Made by a program: the position numbers and the translations under genes. Shown here piece by piece: positions 7,696 through 17,394 of a DNA stretch of 64,000 bases. Source of the DNA: Mesorhizobium sp. NZP2077. Its GTDB lineage: Bacteria > Pseudomonadota > Alphaproteobacteria > Rhizobiales > Rhizobiaceae. The notes beneath the pieces are model-generated. The model had not been told where the DNA came from, made no database searches, and saw only the letters and a list, made by a program, of their open reading frames with translations. How positions within the stretch are numbered: position 1 is the first letter of the stretch; the number at the start of each line of letters is the position of its first letter. The stretch covers positions 4,222,001 through 4,286,000 of the forward strand of contig NZ_CP051293.1 of assembly GCF_013170805.1 (NCBI RefSeq), in the 5' to 3' direction.

Positions 7696-7926
7696 TTAGA
7701 GTAATCGCTCACCCTCGGATCGGTGCTCGAAGCAGAACCAATGTGGCGTCTGCTTCGGTTTGGAGAACCCCCAGCAGCCGGCATGCCCGCAGAAATGATG
7801 CTGGACGCCGGGCTCCTCGCATTTCCGCTCGCGGAGTGTTTCGGGCCACGGCGCACGGCATTGTTGACCGTCAGCGCTCTTTCTTCCCGTCGGCGTGATC
7901 TCCCGCTCGGTAATTCCTTGCCTCTA
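7696..7926 (-). CDS. Possible small Cys/His-rich protein, start unclear
   Basis: The minus-strand frame reads GRKSADGQQCRAPWPETLRE, then RKCEEPGVQHHFCGHAGCWG and TPHWFCFEHRSEGERLL. Five cysteines and four histidines are spaced like a zinc-binding fold, and the composition is far more protein-like than the overlapping frames. No ATG, GTG or TTG lies between the upstream in-frame stop (about 7935) and the first Cys. An ATT preceded by AAGGA is the only candidate, so this may be a 5'-truncated remnant. The rest of 7384-7987 shows nothing I can support. Confidence 0.35.
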
Positions 7927-7987
7927 TATTAGAGAAGGCGCATGTTTGTCGTGGAGCAGTCTCAAATCTCAGCGACGGAGCCAAACA

Positions 7988-8707
7988 GTGTGCAGCAACT
8001 GCGACGGTGAAGGGCTTGGGCGGAGGGATTTCCTCAAAGTCGGCGCGGGACTCCTGGCGTTCGGTCTTGGTGGAGCGTCGTGGCCGGCGCGCGCGGCCGA
8101 GGGCGCGGCAACGCCGCTGACCCTCGATGAATCACTCGCTGCGCTGAAATCTGGCAATGAACGCTATATCAGCCACCCGGAACTTTGCTCGATCGACCTT
8201 GCCGCGCAACGGAACGCTGTCGCCGCACACCAGGCGCCCTGGGCCACGATCATCAGTTGCGCCGACAGTCGCGTTCCGCCGGAGCTGATCTTCGGCGGCC
8301 ACGGTGTTGGAGAACTGTTCGTCGCCCGGAATGCCGGCAACCTCGTCGACACCGCGACGCTCGGCACGGTCGAATACGGCGCGGCGGTGCTCGGCTCACC
8401 CTTGATTGTCGTCCTCGCGCACACAAGTTGCGGCGCCGTCAAGGCTGCGTGCGACGTGGTCACCAAGAACGCGACCTATCCCGGCGCGATCGGCCCGATG
8501 ATCGAGCCGATCCTGCCTGCGGCGATAGCAGTGCGCAGCCAACCGGGCGATTTCGTCGACAACACCGCCAAGGAGAGCGCGCGGAGAACGGCTATGCGCC
8601 TGACCGCTTCGAGCAAACTGTTGGCCGGTCTCACCAAGGCGGGAAGGCTGAAGATCGTCGCGGCGATCTATGACCTTCAAACCGGTACCGTGACCTACAT
8701 CGAATAA
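7988..8707 (+). CDS. Beta-class carbonic anhydrase with Tat signal
   Basis: This enzyme catalyses reversible hydration of CO2, here probably in the periplasm. GTG at 7988 has CGGAG upstream and gives 239 aa; an ATG at 7895 in the same frame would put a long unrelated leader ahead of the signal. RRDFLKVGAG at residues 12-21, followed by a hydrophobic stretch and an ARA cleavage site, is a twin-arginine signal. Zinc ligands and the Asp/Arg dyad are all present: C91, D93 and R95 in CADSR, H145 and C148 in HTSCG. The mature protein begins near residue 37. The gene stands alone after a gene-poor stretch. Confidence 0.9.
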   Translation: MCSNCDGEGLGRRDFLKVGAGLLAFGLGGASWPARAAEGAATPLTLDESLAALKSGNERYISHPELCSIDLAAQRNAVAAHQAPWATIISCADSRVPPELIFGGHGVGELFVARNAGNLVDTATLGTVEYGAAVLGSPLIVVLAHTSCGAVKAACDVVTKNATYPGAIGPMIEPILPAAIAVRSQPGDFVDNTAKESARRTAMRLTASSKLLAGLTKAGRLKIVAAIYDLQTGTVTYIE

Positions 8708-8731
8708 CGACGCCCGACGCGCGTCGATCCT

Positions 8732-9352
8732 TCAGCCGTTCCGCGACAAATGCACGCCCAGAACGGCGGCCTTCTTGGCGATCAGGCCTTCCAGATCCGC
8801 GTCCGACCGTTTGGTGCCGGTCCGTTCGCGCAGCAGCGAGATCACCGCGCTCATTGAAAGTGGGGTGATTTGGGAAAGCGGCGCGGGCTGGGCACCCAGA
8901 ATGGCATCCACCGCGCCGGCAACATCCGGGGTCTCCGTTGGTGCTCGCATGGTCGGTTCCTTTCTGTTCAGGCCGGCGTCGGCGATATCGGCCGGTGCTC
9001 TGACACCGCGATCGAAGACGACTGCCAGGCCGTTCTTGACGGCGAGGGCGGCGACCATATCGTCGAGCTTTCGGTCTGAGAGGGCTGGATCCGTGGGTTT
9101 CAGGATCCTGCGGATTACCCTGGCCGCCTGGTCCGTCGAAACGAAGCCATAACGCCGTTTCCTGGCCTCCACATATTGTTCGATGATCATGCCCAGGCGT
9201 CGGGCTGCAATATCCCTGGGTTCTTCTGCATCCTTCGGTTCCAGCACCTGGGCCTCCTTGGGCTGCCGCGCGTGCAAATTCGGCAACCCACAGGAAATAG
9301 GGCAGCCAGGTCGGACATCAAACGCTCCTCGATCATTCGGCGCATCTGCCAA
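8732..9352 (-). CDS. Hypothetical protein
   Basis: Not recognised. The convincing part starts near MIIEQYVEARKRRYGFVSTD (about 9193) and has two similar helical segments, RVIRRILKPTDPALSDRKLD with DDMVAALAVKNGLAVVFDRG, and ISLLRERTGTKRSDADLEGL with IAKKAAVLGVHL, suggesting an internal duplication around the pattern SD.DL(D/E).L(V/I)A. The N-terminal 50 codons are doubtful: another minus frame (9187-9423) has a better N-terminus (RPHWQMRRMIEERLMSDLAA), so a frameshift near 9290 is possible. The gene is divergent from the glycosyltransferase gene. Confidence 0.5.
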   Translation of the reverse strand: MADAPNDRGAFDVRPGCPISCGLPNLHARQPKEAQVLEPKDAEEPRDIAARRLGMIIEQYVEARKRRYGFVSTDQAARVIRRILKPTDPALSDRKLDDMVAALAVKNGLAVVFDRGVRAPADIADAGLNRKEPTMRAPTETPDVAGAVDAILGAQPAPLSQITPLSMSAVISLLRERTGTKRSDADLEGLIAKKAAVLGVHLSRNG

Positions 9353-9421
9353 TGAGGCCGGAACGATCCTGCGGCTGAAGCATTTCGCTCCATGACCAGC
9401 TCATTGAGGGAAGGCCGGGCC

Positions 9422-10483
9422 ATGAAGATCGCCCACGTAGCACCATTGTACGAATCCGTGCCGCCAAGGCTCTATGGTGGGACCGAGCGCATAATCTCCT
9501 ACCTGACCGAGGCTCTCGTCGACCTCGGCCATGACGTGACGCTGTTCGCCAGCGGCGACACCAAGACCTCCGCCAAGCTCGTGCCGTGCCGTGAGCGGGC
9601 GCTTCGTCTTGATCCCCGTCCGTTGAAATCGGAGATCGCGGCGCATCTGTCGATGCTCGATGAGGTCAGCAAAAGGGCTGACGATTTCGATGTCATTCAC
9701 TTCCATCTCAGCCATTTCCTGCATTTCCCGTTTTTCCGCGACATGCCGCAGCGTACGGTGACGACGCCGCATGGCAGGCTGGACTACGCGGACCTCGCAC
9801 AAGCCTATGATCGGTTCCCACGCTTCCCGATGATTTCGATATCGCGCAGCCAGCGGGCGCGATTCTCATCCGCGAACTGGCTGGCGACAATCCACCACGG
9901 CCTGCCGGTCGATCTCTACGAACCCGATTTCGAGGCAGGTTCGGATGGCGGCTATCTTGCCTTTCTCGGCAGGATGTCGCGCGACAAGCGCCCGGATCGG
10001 GCGATCGAGATCGCTCGCCGCACCGGCTTGAAGCTCAAGCTCGCGGCCAAGATCGGTGATGACGATCGCGCCTATTTCGAGGAAGTCGTCCAGCCGATGA
10101 TCGATGGCGACCAGATCGAATATGTCGGCGAGATCAATGAGCAGCAGAAGACGGCGTTTCTCGGAAACGCCGCCGCTCTGCTTTTCCCGATCGATTGGCC
10201 GGAGCCATTCGGCCTTGCCGTGATCGAGGCGATGGCCTGCGGGACACCTGTCATGGCCTGGAGTTGCGGCGCCATGCCGGAGATCGTCGACCACGGCGTG
10301 ACCGGTTTCGTCGTCGAAACCATAGAGGACGCCGTTGCCTCCATGCCGGCTCTCCTGCAGCTCGACCGGCGACGTGTCAGGGCGGTGTTCGAGCGGCGCT
10401 TTTCAGCCCGCAGGATGGCCCAGGACTATGCCGCCGCCTATGCAGAACTGGTCGACACCGGCGGTCGCGTAAAGGCCTCGTAG
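9422..10483 (+). CDS. Family 4 glycosyltransferase
   Basis: A GT-B retaining glycosyltransferase of 353 aa. ATG at 9422 follows GGAAGG. The N-terminal domain begins MKIAHVAPLYESVPP with the glycine-rich YGGTERII; the C-terminal domain (Glycos_transf_1) has FLGRMSRDKRPDRAIEIARR and PFGLAVIEAMACGTPVMAW with the EX7E-type pattern. Donor and acceptor cannot be read from sequence. It is first in a co-directional block with a debranching-type glucosidase and the trehalose genes, pointing to glucan, glycogen or trehalose metabolism. Confidence 0.88.
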   Translation: MKIAHVAPLYESVPPRLYGGTERIISYLTEALVDLGHDVTLFASGDTKTSAKLVPCRERALRLDPRPLKSEIAAHLSMLDEVSKRADDFDVIHFHLSHFLHFPFFRDMPQRTVTTPHGRLDYADLAQAYDRFPRFPMISISRSQRARFSSANWLATIHHGLPVDLYEPDFEAGSDGGYLAFLGRMSRDKRPDRAIEIARRTGLKLKLAAKIGDDDRAYFEEVVQPMIDGDQIEYVGEINEQQKTAFLGNAAALLFPIDWPEPFGLAVIEAMACGTPVMAWSCGAMPEIVDHGVTGFVVETIEDAVASMPALLQLDRRRVRAVFERRFSARRMAQDYAAAYAELVDTGGRVKAS

Positions 10484-10519
10484 CGGTACTCCTTCCGGAA
10501 ATGAACAGGGACAGGCCTA

Positions 10520-12688
10520 TTGACCATCACCCAACTCGACGAGCGCACGCTTGATCCTGCAATCGCCCTAGCCTCCTTGGACGAAACCGCGCCACGGGAG
10601 CCGCACAGGCTGTTTGCCCTCAAGCATGGCGACTGCTTTGTCGTTGCAGACGCCTATGGCGATATACGCGGCGCTGGGGACGGGTTCTTCCGCGACGACA
10701 CGCGTGTGCTCTCTGAATTTCGTCTCACCGTCGGTGGGCGGTCGACGTCGTTGCTTGGCGCGTCGCTGAGCCAGGACAACGTCCTCTTCACCGCCAATTT
10801 GACCAATCTGCCGATCGAGAGCGCTGCTGGCCGCCAGATTCCGCAAGGCGCCATCCATATCGAGCGCGTCCGGCTTCTGTGGGAGGAAAGGCTGTATGAG
10901 CGCATAACGCTCTCCAACTACAGCCGGGAGCACTCGACGATCCTGCTGTCACTGCGCTTTGGCGCCGATTTCCGCGATATGTTCGAGGTCCGGGGCTCGA
11001 CCCGCGCGAAGCGCGGAACCGCCCATACGGCCGAGATTGCGGGGGTTGCGGTCGTGCTTCGCTACGAAGGCCTGGACAAGGTGGTGCGGACATCGGCGAT
11101 TTCATTTTCACAGACGCCTAATCAACTGACCTCCGAGCAGGCGGATTTCGTCATCGCCGTCACCAAGCGCAGCAGCCAGACGCTTTACGTGGAGGTGGGC
11201 AACGCCACGGACGATCGCCCCGAAAGCCATCGGTTTCGCGCTGCCGCTGCCCGTGCCCGTTTCGGCATGCGCGCCAAACGCCGGCATGGCGCGACGCTGC
11301 ACAGTTCGGGCCGCGTTTTCAACGACTGGATGGCGCGGGCTCGCGCCGATGTCGCGCTGCTCACGACGGAACTGGCGACCGGGCCGTATCCCTATGCCGG
11401 CATCCCCTGGTTCTCCACGGCCTTCGGCCGAGATGGCGTGATTTCAGCCTTACAGATGCTGTGGCTCAATCCTGGGCTGGCGCGAGGCGTCCTGGCGTTT
11501 CTCGCCCAGCACCAGGCGACCGAGACCTCGCCTTTCAGCGATTCCGAACCCGGCAAGATCATGCACGAGACCCGCAAGGGCGAGATGGTGGCGCTGAGCG
11601 AGTTGCCATTCGGCCGCTACTATGGCGGTGTCGACACGACGCCGCTCTATATTCATCTTGCCTGCTCTTATGCGGACCGCACGGGGGACATAGGTTTCAT
11701 CGATACCCTGTGGCCATCACTGTGCGCCGCGGCCGAGTGGATCGAAACGGCGAGCCGTTCGACGGGTTTTCTCACCTACCAGCGCGCGGCAGAATCCGGC
11801 CTTGCCAATCAGGGATGGAAGGACAGTTTCGATTCCGTCTTTCACGCCGATGGCCGCATTCCGAAGGGGCCGATCGCGCTGGTCGAGGTGCAGGGCTACG
11901 TCTTCGCGGCATTCCAGGGATTGGCGAAACTGGCACGGCTGCGCGGCGAAACGGAGCGGGCGGAGAGTTGGGAAATACGCGCCGACACACTTCGCCAACA
12001 GGTCGAGCGCCATTTCTGGATCGAGGACCTCGGCTACTATGCGCTGGCTCTGGATGGCGACGGTCAGCCCTGCATGGTGCGCACTTCCAACGCCGGTCAC
12101 CTGCTTTACGTCGGCCTACCCAGCCCGGATCGCGCGCGCATGGTTGCCGACCAGTTGCTGTCGGCCTCGTTCCATTCCGGCTGGGGGCTGAGAACGCTGG
12201 CGGACGATGCGATCTTCTTCAATCCGATGTCCTATCACAACGGGTCCATCTGGCCGCACGACACCGCGATCTGCGCGGCGGGACTGGCGCGGTACGGCAG
12301 GCGCGACAGCGTGGTGCGGCTGATGAGCGGAACCTTCGAATCCGCCGTCCATTTCAACATGCGTCTGCCCGAACTGTTTTGTGGCTTCACGCGCGCGGCC
12401 GGCGAAGCACCGATTGCCTATCCGGTGGCTTGCCTGCCGCAGGCTTGGTCCGCGGGCTCGGCCTTCATGCTCATGCAATCCTGTCTCGGCCTGCAAATCG
12501 ATGGCTGGGCAGGCGAGATCCATGTGACCCGGCCACGCCTGCCGATCGGCATCGACAGCCTCGTCATTCGGCATCTTTCGGTAGGGCAAGCGGCAGTCGA
12601 TCTGACATTCCAGCGGGTAGGAGATCGTGTCGGCGCCTTCCTTGCGGAGCCGCATGAGGGGCTGGTGCCGCTCGTGGTCAGGAGCTGA
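10520..12688 (+). CDS. Amylo-alpha-1,6-glucosidase (glycogen debranching enzyme family)
   Basis: 722 aa. The N-terminal third is a GDE_N-type beta domain (GDCFVVADAYGDIRGAGDGF, FRDDTRVLSEFRL). The C-terminal two thirds form an (alpha/alpha)6 glucosidase domain with GIPWFSTAFGRDGVISALQM, HETRKGEMVAL, LANQGWKDSFDSVFHADGR and YHNGSIWPHDTA, which carry the acidic catalytic region. It probably acts on alpha-1,6 or similar glucosidic bonds in a glucan; the true substrate is unknown. The start is a TTG at 10520 with GGGACAGG upstream, 37 bases after the GT4 gene, so the two are probably co-transcribed. Confidence 0.85.
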   Translation: MTITQLDERTLDPAIALASLDETAPREPHRLFALKHGDCFVVADAYGDIRGAGDGFFRDDTRVLSEFRLTVGGRSTSLLGASLSQDNVLFTANLTNLPIESAAGRQIPQGAIHIERVRLLWEERLYERITLSNYSREHSTILLSLRFGADFRDMFEVRGSTRAKRGTAHTAEIAGVAVVLRYEGLDKVVRTSAISFSQTPNQLTSEQADFVIAVTKRSSQTLYVEVGNATDDRPESHRFRAAAARARFGMRAKRRHGATLHSSGRVFNDWMARARADVALLTTELATGPYPYAGIPWFSTAFGRDGVISALQMLWLNPGLARGVLAFLAQHQATETSPFSDSEPGKIMHETRKGEMVALSELPFGRYYGGVDTTPLYIHLACSYADRTGDIGFIDTLWPSLCAAAEWIETASRSTGFLTYQRAAESGLANQGWKDSFDSVFHADGRIPKGPIALVEVQGYVFAAFQGLAKLARLRGETERAESWEIRADTLRQQVERHFWIEDLGYYALALDGDGQPCMVRTSNAGHLLYVGLPSPDRARMVADQLLSASFHSGWGLRTLADDAIFFNPMSYHNGSIWPHDTAICAAGLARYGRRDSVVRLMSGTFESAVHFNMRLPELFCGFTRAAGEAPIAYPVACLPQAWSAGSAFMLMQSCLGLQIDGWAGEIHVTRPRLPIGIDSLVIRHLSVGQAAVDLTFQRVGDRVGAFLAEPHEGLVPLVVRS

Positions 12689-12794
12689 AAAATCGGAACC
12701 ATCCCGCGTCACGGGCGTTGGACCACCACTATGGGCGCCGGAACTCCCAGCAGATTGAGCCGCTTCGGTATCCCATTGAAAGGTCTCTGTTTAA

Positions 12795-14564
12795 ATGCCC
12801 GACAACAGTTCGTACCTCGTGGTTCCTCTATTCGCATTGTGGCTCTTCACCCTTGCGGCTGTCGGCGTCCTGGCCATTGTGCTCGTGACGATGATGTTGG
12901 GGGCGCGCAAGGGCAGCAGGTTGGCCACTGTGGAGGTTGAACCGGCTCGTGGCCCATTGCCGGAATTCGACAAGGACGGGAAGTCAGCTGTCGCCTCGCT
13001 GGTGCAATGGTCGCCCGAAACGCTGCGTCATATCCTGGCAACGGAACTTCCCGACGCCCAGGTAATCGTCGTCTCCAATCGTGAGCCGTATATCCATAAC
13101 CGCGAGGGCGACGACATCCAGCTGGTTGTACCCGCCAGCGGGCTTGTCTCGGCGCTGGAGCCGATCACGCGAGCTTGTGCAGGCACGTGGATCGCCTATG
13201 GCGGCGGTTCGGCCGACGCGCTTGTGGTCGACAAGAACGACCGCATCGAGGTGCCGCCGGACAATCCTTCCTATACGCTGCGCCGCGTCTGGTTGAGTGA
13301 GGAAGAGCAGCAAGGCTATTATCTCGGCTTTGCCAATGAAGGCCTCTGGCCGCTATGCCATATCGCCTTCACCCGGCCGATATTCCGCGCCTCGGATTGG
13401 GAAGCCTATGAGGCGGTCAACCGCAAATTCGCCGACACCGTTGTCGCGGAAGCCCGCAACGAGCGGCCGATCGTGCTGGTCCAGGATTACCATTTCGCGT
13501 TGCTGCCGCGCATGATCCGGGAGCGCCTGCCGGAGGCGATCATCATCACCTTCTGGCACATCCCATGGCCGAATTCGGAAGTGTTCAGCATCTGCCCGTG
13601 GCGCGAGAAGATTCTCGACGGCCTGCTCGGCAGTTCCATTGTCGGCTTTCACACCCAATTCCATTGCAACAACTTCATCGACAGCGTCGACCGTTTCCTG
13701 GAAAGCAGGATCGAGCGCGAGGATTCGGCCATTTCCTATGGTGGCGAGATCAGCCTGGTTCACGCCTATCCAATTTCAATCGAGTGGTCGCCACCGCATC
13801 TGGACAAACTGCCAGACGTCGCGCAATGCCGTCGGCAGGTGCGCGAGAAATTCGGCCTGGCCGAACATGTCAAGCTGTGCGTCGGCGTTGAACGTCTGGA
13901 CTACACCAAGGGCATCCTCGATCGCTTCAACGCGCTCGACGAACTGCTGACGCTTCACCCGGAATGGATCGGCAAGGTGGCGTTCCTGCAGATCGCGGCG
14001 CCCAGCCGCGGTACTCTGCCTGCCTATCAACAATTGTACGAGGAGTGCCTGCGCCATGCCGAGGATCTCAACCAGCGCTATGGCCGCGAAGGCTATACGC
14101 CAGTGCTGATGGTGACGGAACATCACTCGCAGCTTGAGGTCTACGAAATCTACCGCGCCGCCGACGTCTGCATGGTCACCAGCCTGCATGACGGCATGAA
14201 CCTGGTCGCCAAGGAGTTCGTCGCGGCGCGCGAGGATGAACAGGGTGTGCTGCTGCTCAGCATGTTCGCCGGCGCCTCCAAGGAGCTGCTGGAAGCCCTG
14301 ATCGTCAATCCCTATGACGCGGCGATGATGGGCGACGCCTTGCTGCAGGCCTTGACCATGTCCGAGGAGGAGCAACGCCAGCGCATGCGACGCATGCGCG
14401 AGATCGTGCGCGAAAACAATGTCTATCGGTGGGCGGGCAGCATGCTTCTCGATGCTGCGCGCCTGCGCAAGCGTGATGCAGTCGATCGTGCCGTGGGTGC
14501 TGCTCCAGCAGCCCCAGCCAATGTGATATCGCTGCTTGATCGCAGACGGGTGGCGGCACTGTGA
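12795..14564 (+). CDS. otsA: Trehalose-6-phosphate synthase (GT20), membrane-anchored
   Basis: Transfers glucose from UDP-glucose to glucose-6-phosphate. At 589 aa it is about 120 residues longer than classical OtsA. The extra part is N-terminal: one transmembrane helix (residues about 8-36) plus a linker, so the enzyme is probably anchored to the inner membrane with a cytoplasmic catalytic domain. GT20 motifs follow: [48 protein letters not shown] and [15 protein letters not shown]. The next gene is the phosphatase, with which it overlaps by one base. Specificity for trehalose over a related sugar is inferred from that partner. Confidence 0.88.
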   Translation: MPDNSSYLVVPLFALWLFTLAAVGVLAIVLVTMMLGARKGSRLATVEVEPARGPLPEFDKDGKSAVASLVQWSPETLRHILATELPDAQVIVVSNREPYIHNREGDDIQLVVPASGLVSALEPITRACAGTWIAYGGGSADALVVDKNDRIEVPPDNPSYTLRRVWLSEEEQQGYYLGFANEGLWPLCHIAFTRPIFRASDWEAYEAVNRKFADTVVAEARNERPIVLVQDYHFALLPRMIRERLPEAIIITFWHIPWPNSEVFSICPWREKILDGLLGSSIVGFHTQFHCNNFIDSVDRFLESRIEREDSAISYGGEISLVHAYPISIEWSPPHLDKLPDVAQCRRQVREKFGLAEHVKLCVGVERLDYTKGILDRFNALDELLTLHPEWIGKVAFLQIAAPSRGTLPAYQQLYEECLRHAEDLNQRYGREGYTPVLMVTEHHSQLEVYEIYRAADVCMVTSLHDGMNLVAKEFVAAREDEQGVLLLSMFAGASKELLEALIVNPYDAAMMGDALLQALTMSEEEQRQRMRRMREIVRENNVYRWAGSMLLDAARLRKRDAVDRAVGAAPAAPANVISLLDRRRVAAL

Positions 14565-15346
14565 TGTCGATATTGCCAAATCTGCCGGAACCCGTCGTCC
14601 CGCTAGGGCCATGGAGCCTGTTCCTCGATATCGATGGGACGCTTCTCGAACATGCCGCGCATCCCGATGCAGTGGTTGTCAGTGAGGAGTTGCGCACGCT
14701 GTTGGAACGTCTCGAAGCGCAATTGGATGGAGCATTGGCGTTCATCACGGGACGGTCGATCGCTGCCGTCGACCATCTCTTCCAGCCCCTCAGATTGCGC
14801 GCCGCCGGGCTCTATGGCCTCGAGCACAGGCTGGCACGCGACGGTCCGGTCGAAGCCGCCGTCGAACCGGCCGACATTGTAGCGCTTGCCAACGAAATCG
14901 CGACGGAACTGGACAATGCGGACGTCTACATCGAACGCAAGGGACCAATCCTGGCCATTCATACACGCGCGGCACCGCACTTGCTGCAGCGCGCGACGGA
15001 ACTGGTCGAACAGGCCTTGGACAAATTGCCCGCGGGGTATCGGGTCTTGGCCGGAAATGCCGGTGTGGAATTGATGCCGCTGGAAGCAGCGAAGGGAGCC
15101 GCCATCCGACGCTTCATGCAAATTCCGGCTTTCAGGGGACGGCGACCGGTGTTCCTCGGTGACGACACGTCAGACGAGAACGGGTTCGAGGTCGTCAACG
15201 AATTGGACGGCATCTCGGTTCGCATAAAGCCGCATGGATCGACAGCGGCACCTTTTGCGCTGGCCGGCGTGGATGCGGCCTTTGCCTGGCTGGACGGGAT
15301 GAGCAGACGCGAGACTGCGGCCACGCCAGCCGCAATGGCCAAATGA
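14564..15346 (+). CDS. otsB: Trehalose-6-phosphate phosphatase
   Basis: A HAD-superfamily phosphatase of 260 aa that dephosphorylates trehalose-6-phosphate. FLDIDGTLLE carries the nucleophile D22 and acid/base D24; GDDTSDENGFE near residue 196 supplies the Mg-binding acidic residues. ATG at 14564 overlaps the otsA stop as TGATG, indicating translational coupling; an in-frame GTG one codon earlier is an alternative. Confidence 0.9.
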   Translation: MSILPNLPEPVVPLGPWSLFLDIDGTLLEHAAHPDAVVVSEELRTLLERLEAQLDGALAFITGRSIAAVDHLFQPLRLRAAGLYGLEHRLARDGPVEAAVEPADIVALANEIATELDNADVYIERKGPILAIHTRAAPHLLQRATELVEQALDKLPAGYRVLAGNAGVELMPLEAAKGAAIRRFMQIPAFRGRRPVFLGDDTSDENGFEVVNELDGISVRIKPHGSTAAPFALAGVDAAFAWLDGMSRRETAATPAAMAK

Positions 15347-15392
15347 ACCGGATTGCACTGAAGCCGTTCACGCGCATGGAAGGAGCGTGCGA

Positions 15393-15616
15393 ATGACCCA
15401 ACTGACCAGCTTCATCCGGGAAACATTGCCCGCCTGGCTGCAACGGCGCGCCGAGCCGCAAAGCGGTGATGCCGAGACGGCAGCTGAGCCGTTGCGTCCC
15501 GAAGACGCCGATGCAGTCTGGCGCAAGGCTGTCGAGAACGATCTGTTGGAGCCAACACAACGGATTATGCCGAGACCGTCGGGAAGAAGGGCCGCAATCG
15601 CCATTGACGGTCGCGC
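15393..15616 (+). pseudogene. 5' end of an unidentified gene, truncated next to dprA
   Basis: ATG at 15393 has a strong AAGGAG seven bases upstream and starts MTQLTSFIRETLPAWLQRRA, EPQSGDAETAAEPLRPEDAD, AVWRKAVENDLLEPTQR. After about 70 codons the frame runs antisense into the 3' end of dprA, where codon use no longer looks coding. I read it as the remaining start of a gene downstream of otsB whose body was lost at a rearrangement. Function not recognised. Confidence 0.4.
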
Positions 15617-16783
15617 TCACCCGTTCCCGAAAACCAGCGAGACATTGCCGCCGGCATGGCGTTCGAGCCGGCCGGCGAGGTCGAGTTCCAAAAGGATCAT
15701 GAAGACCTGGGCCGGGTGCAGGCCGGTGTGGCGGATGATTTCGTCGACCGACACCGGCGTTGGGCCGAGCGCCTCGATGACCTTGGCGCGGTCGCCCTCG
15801 CCGGGCGGCGGCGTGGCCGCAAAGTCGGGCGCGTCCTCAAACGGCGGCATATCAGGCGCCCGCATGCCGGTCAGCGGCGCGATCGCCCTGGAAATATCCG
15901 ATGCCTCGGTAACCAGCGTGGCGCCGTCCTTGAGCAGGCCGTTGGTCCCGGCCGCGCGTGGATCAAGTGGCGACCCCGGCACGGCAAAGACCAGCCGGCC
16001 CATTTCGCCCGCAAGCCTGGCGCTGATCAGTGAGCCCGAGCGCTGCGCGGCCTCGACCACCACTAGCCCGAGCGCCGCACCCGCGACCAGACGGTTGCGG
16101 CGTGGAAAATCCTGGGCGCGCGGCTGCCAGCCGAACGGCATTTCCGAAATGATGGCGCCGCGCTCGGCGATTTCCGCGCACAGGCCGGCTGTTTCGGGCG
16201 GGTAGGGCAGGTCGAGGCCTCCGGCCAGCACGCCGATCGTGCCGGTTGCCAGGCTGCCTTGGTGCGCCGCCGTGTCGATGCCGCGCGCCAGGCCGGAGAC
16301 GATGCCATAGCCGTCGCCGCCCAGATCGGTCGCCAACATGCGCGCCATCTTGATGCCGGCCAGCGATGCGTTGCGGGCGCCGACGATGGCAACGCCCGGC
16401 AGCCGGAACACAGCGGCATTGCCCTTCACCGCCAGCAGCGGTGGCGGATTATCCATGCTGCGCAAAAGCGGCGGGTAGTCTGGCTCGCCGATGCCGACAA
16501 AACGCGCGCCAGCCTTGCGGGCTGCCTCGAGTTCGGCCTCGGCTTCAGCGATCGACGGAATGCGGGCGATCCGGCTGGCGCCGCCCGATATCATCAGTTC
16601 CGGCAGGATTTCGAGCGCGACCTCAGCGGATCCGAAGCGATTGATCAGATCACGAAAGGAGGCTGGGCCGACATTCTGGGTGCGGATCAGCCGCAACCAG
16701 CTCAGCCGCTGCCGGTCGCTGAGGCGCGGCCCGGGGCTGGCTCGCTCATCCCTTGGCTCCGATCTTGCCCTCGGTGCCGGCAA
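15617..16783 (-). CDS. dprA: DNA-processing protein DprA
   Basis: DprA loads RecA onto incoming single-stranded DNA in natural transformation and is widely kept in non-competent bacteria. 388 aa: an N-terminal SAM-like region, then the Rossmann-type core with [13 protein letters not shown] from residue 131, [20 protein letters not shown] and [19 protein letters not shown], then a C-terminal winged-helix domain ([20 protein letters not shown]). The start at 16783 overlaps the plsY stop by 38 bp, so the pair is one transcription unit with pyrBC upstream. comEC, another competence-type gene, lies at the far end of the window. Confidence 0.93.
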   Translation of the reverse strand: MPAPRARSEPRDERASPGPRLSDRQRLSWLRLIRTQNVGPASFRDLINRFGSAEVALEILPELMISGGASRIARIPSIAEAEAELEAARKAGARFVGIGEPDYPPLLRSMDNPPPLLAVKGNAAVFRLPGVAIVGARNASLAGIKMARMLATDLGGDGYGIVSGLARGIDTAAHQGSLATGTIGVLAGGLDLPYPPETAGLCAEIAERGAIISEMPFGWQPRAQDFPRRNRLVAGAALGLVVVEAAQRSGSLISARLAGEMGRLVFAVPGSPLDPRAAGTNGLLKDGATLVTEASDISRAIAPLTGMRAPDMPPFEDAPDFAATPPPGEGDRAKVIEALGPTPVSVDEIIRHTGLHPAQVFMILLELDLAGRLERHAGGNVSLVFGNG

Positions 16784-17333
16784 GCAGCCGCGAAATGTTC
16801 GCCCTGTGTTTGATGAAGACGATAATGCTCATCACCACGAACAGGGCGGCAATCTGCGGTGTGCTCATGAAATAGAGGGCTATCGGCACGACGACGGCCG
16901 CTGTCAGCGCTGCCAGCGAGGAGAAGCGCAAGAGGAACGCCATCACCAGCCAGACAGTGGCGAAGATCAGCGCCACCTGCCAGGCAAGGCCGATCAGCAC
17001 GCCGAGATAGGTAGCGACACCCTTGCCGCCCTTGAAGCCAAGCCAGACAGGAAAGAGATGACCAAGAAAGGCGCCGAGGCCGGCCCAGACCGCCGTTTCC
17101 GGTGCGAAATGGCCAGCAATCAGGACGGCGGCGGTGCCCTTCAGCGCGTCGAGCAGCAGCGTCGCCGCAGCAAGGCCCTTATTGCCGGTGCGCAGCACGT
17201 TGGTGGCGCCGATATTGCCCGAGCCGATCTTGCGCACATCGCCAAGGCCGGCTGCCCGGGTGAGCAGCAGCCCGAAGGGAATCGAGCCTAAGAGGTAGCC
17301 GAATACCAGCGCCAGGATAACGCCATAAGTCAT
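16746..17333 (-). CDS. plsY: Acyl-phosphate:glycerol-3-phosphate acyltransferase PlsY
   Basis: Inner-membrane enzyme that acylates glycerol-3-phosphate at position 1, the first step of phospholipid synthesis. 195 aa with about five hydrophobic helices. The three PlsY motifs are visible: [25 protein letters not shown] with LLLDALKG, and [23 protein letters not shown] at 17333 follows GGGGGAA; the longer upstream frame lacks membrane-protein character. It follows pyrC by 61 bases on the same strand. Confidence 0.93.
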   Translation of the reverse strand: MTYGVILALVFGYLLGSIPFGLLLTRAAGLGDVRKIGSGNIGATNVLRTGNKGLAAATLLLDALKGTAAVLIAGHFAPETAVWAGLGAFLGHLFPVWLGFKGGKGVATYLGVLIGLAWQVALIFATVWLVMAFLLRFSSLAALTAAVVVPIALYFMSTPQIAALFVVMSIIVFIKHRANISRLLAGTEGKIGAKG

Positions 17334-17394
17334 TGTTTCCCCCACACTTCCCATCGCCGGCTGTAGCGGCTTCAGGTGGCGCCAGGATGTGCTC

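Noticed and set aside
9360..9385. GGAAC box as an EcfG/RpoE2 stress promoter before the glycosyltransferase gene
   Set aside because: The matching CGTT -10 element is not found at 16-17 bp; only CATT is nearby. A similar GGAAC at 12740 before otsA also lacks a proper -10.
15387..16205. 272-codon gene downstream of otsB
   Set aside because: Only the first 70 or so codons look real; the rest is antisense to dprA.
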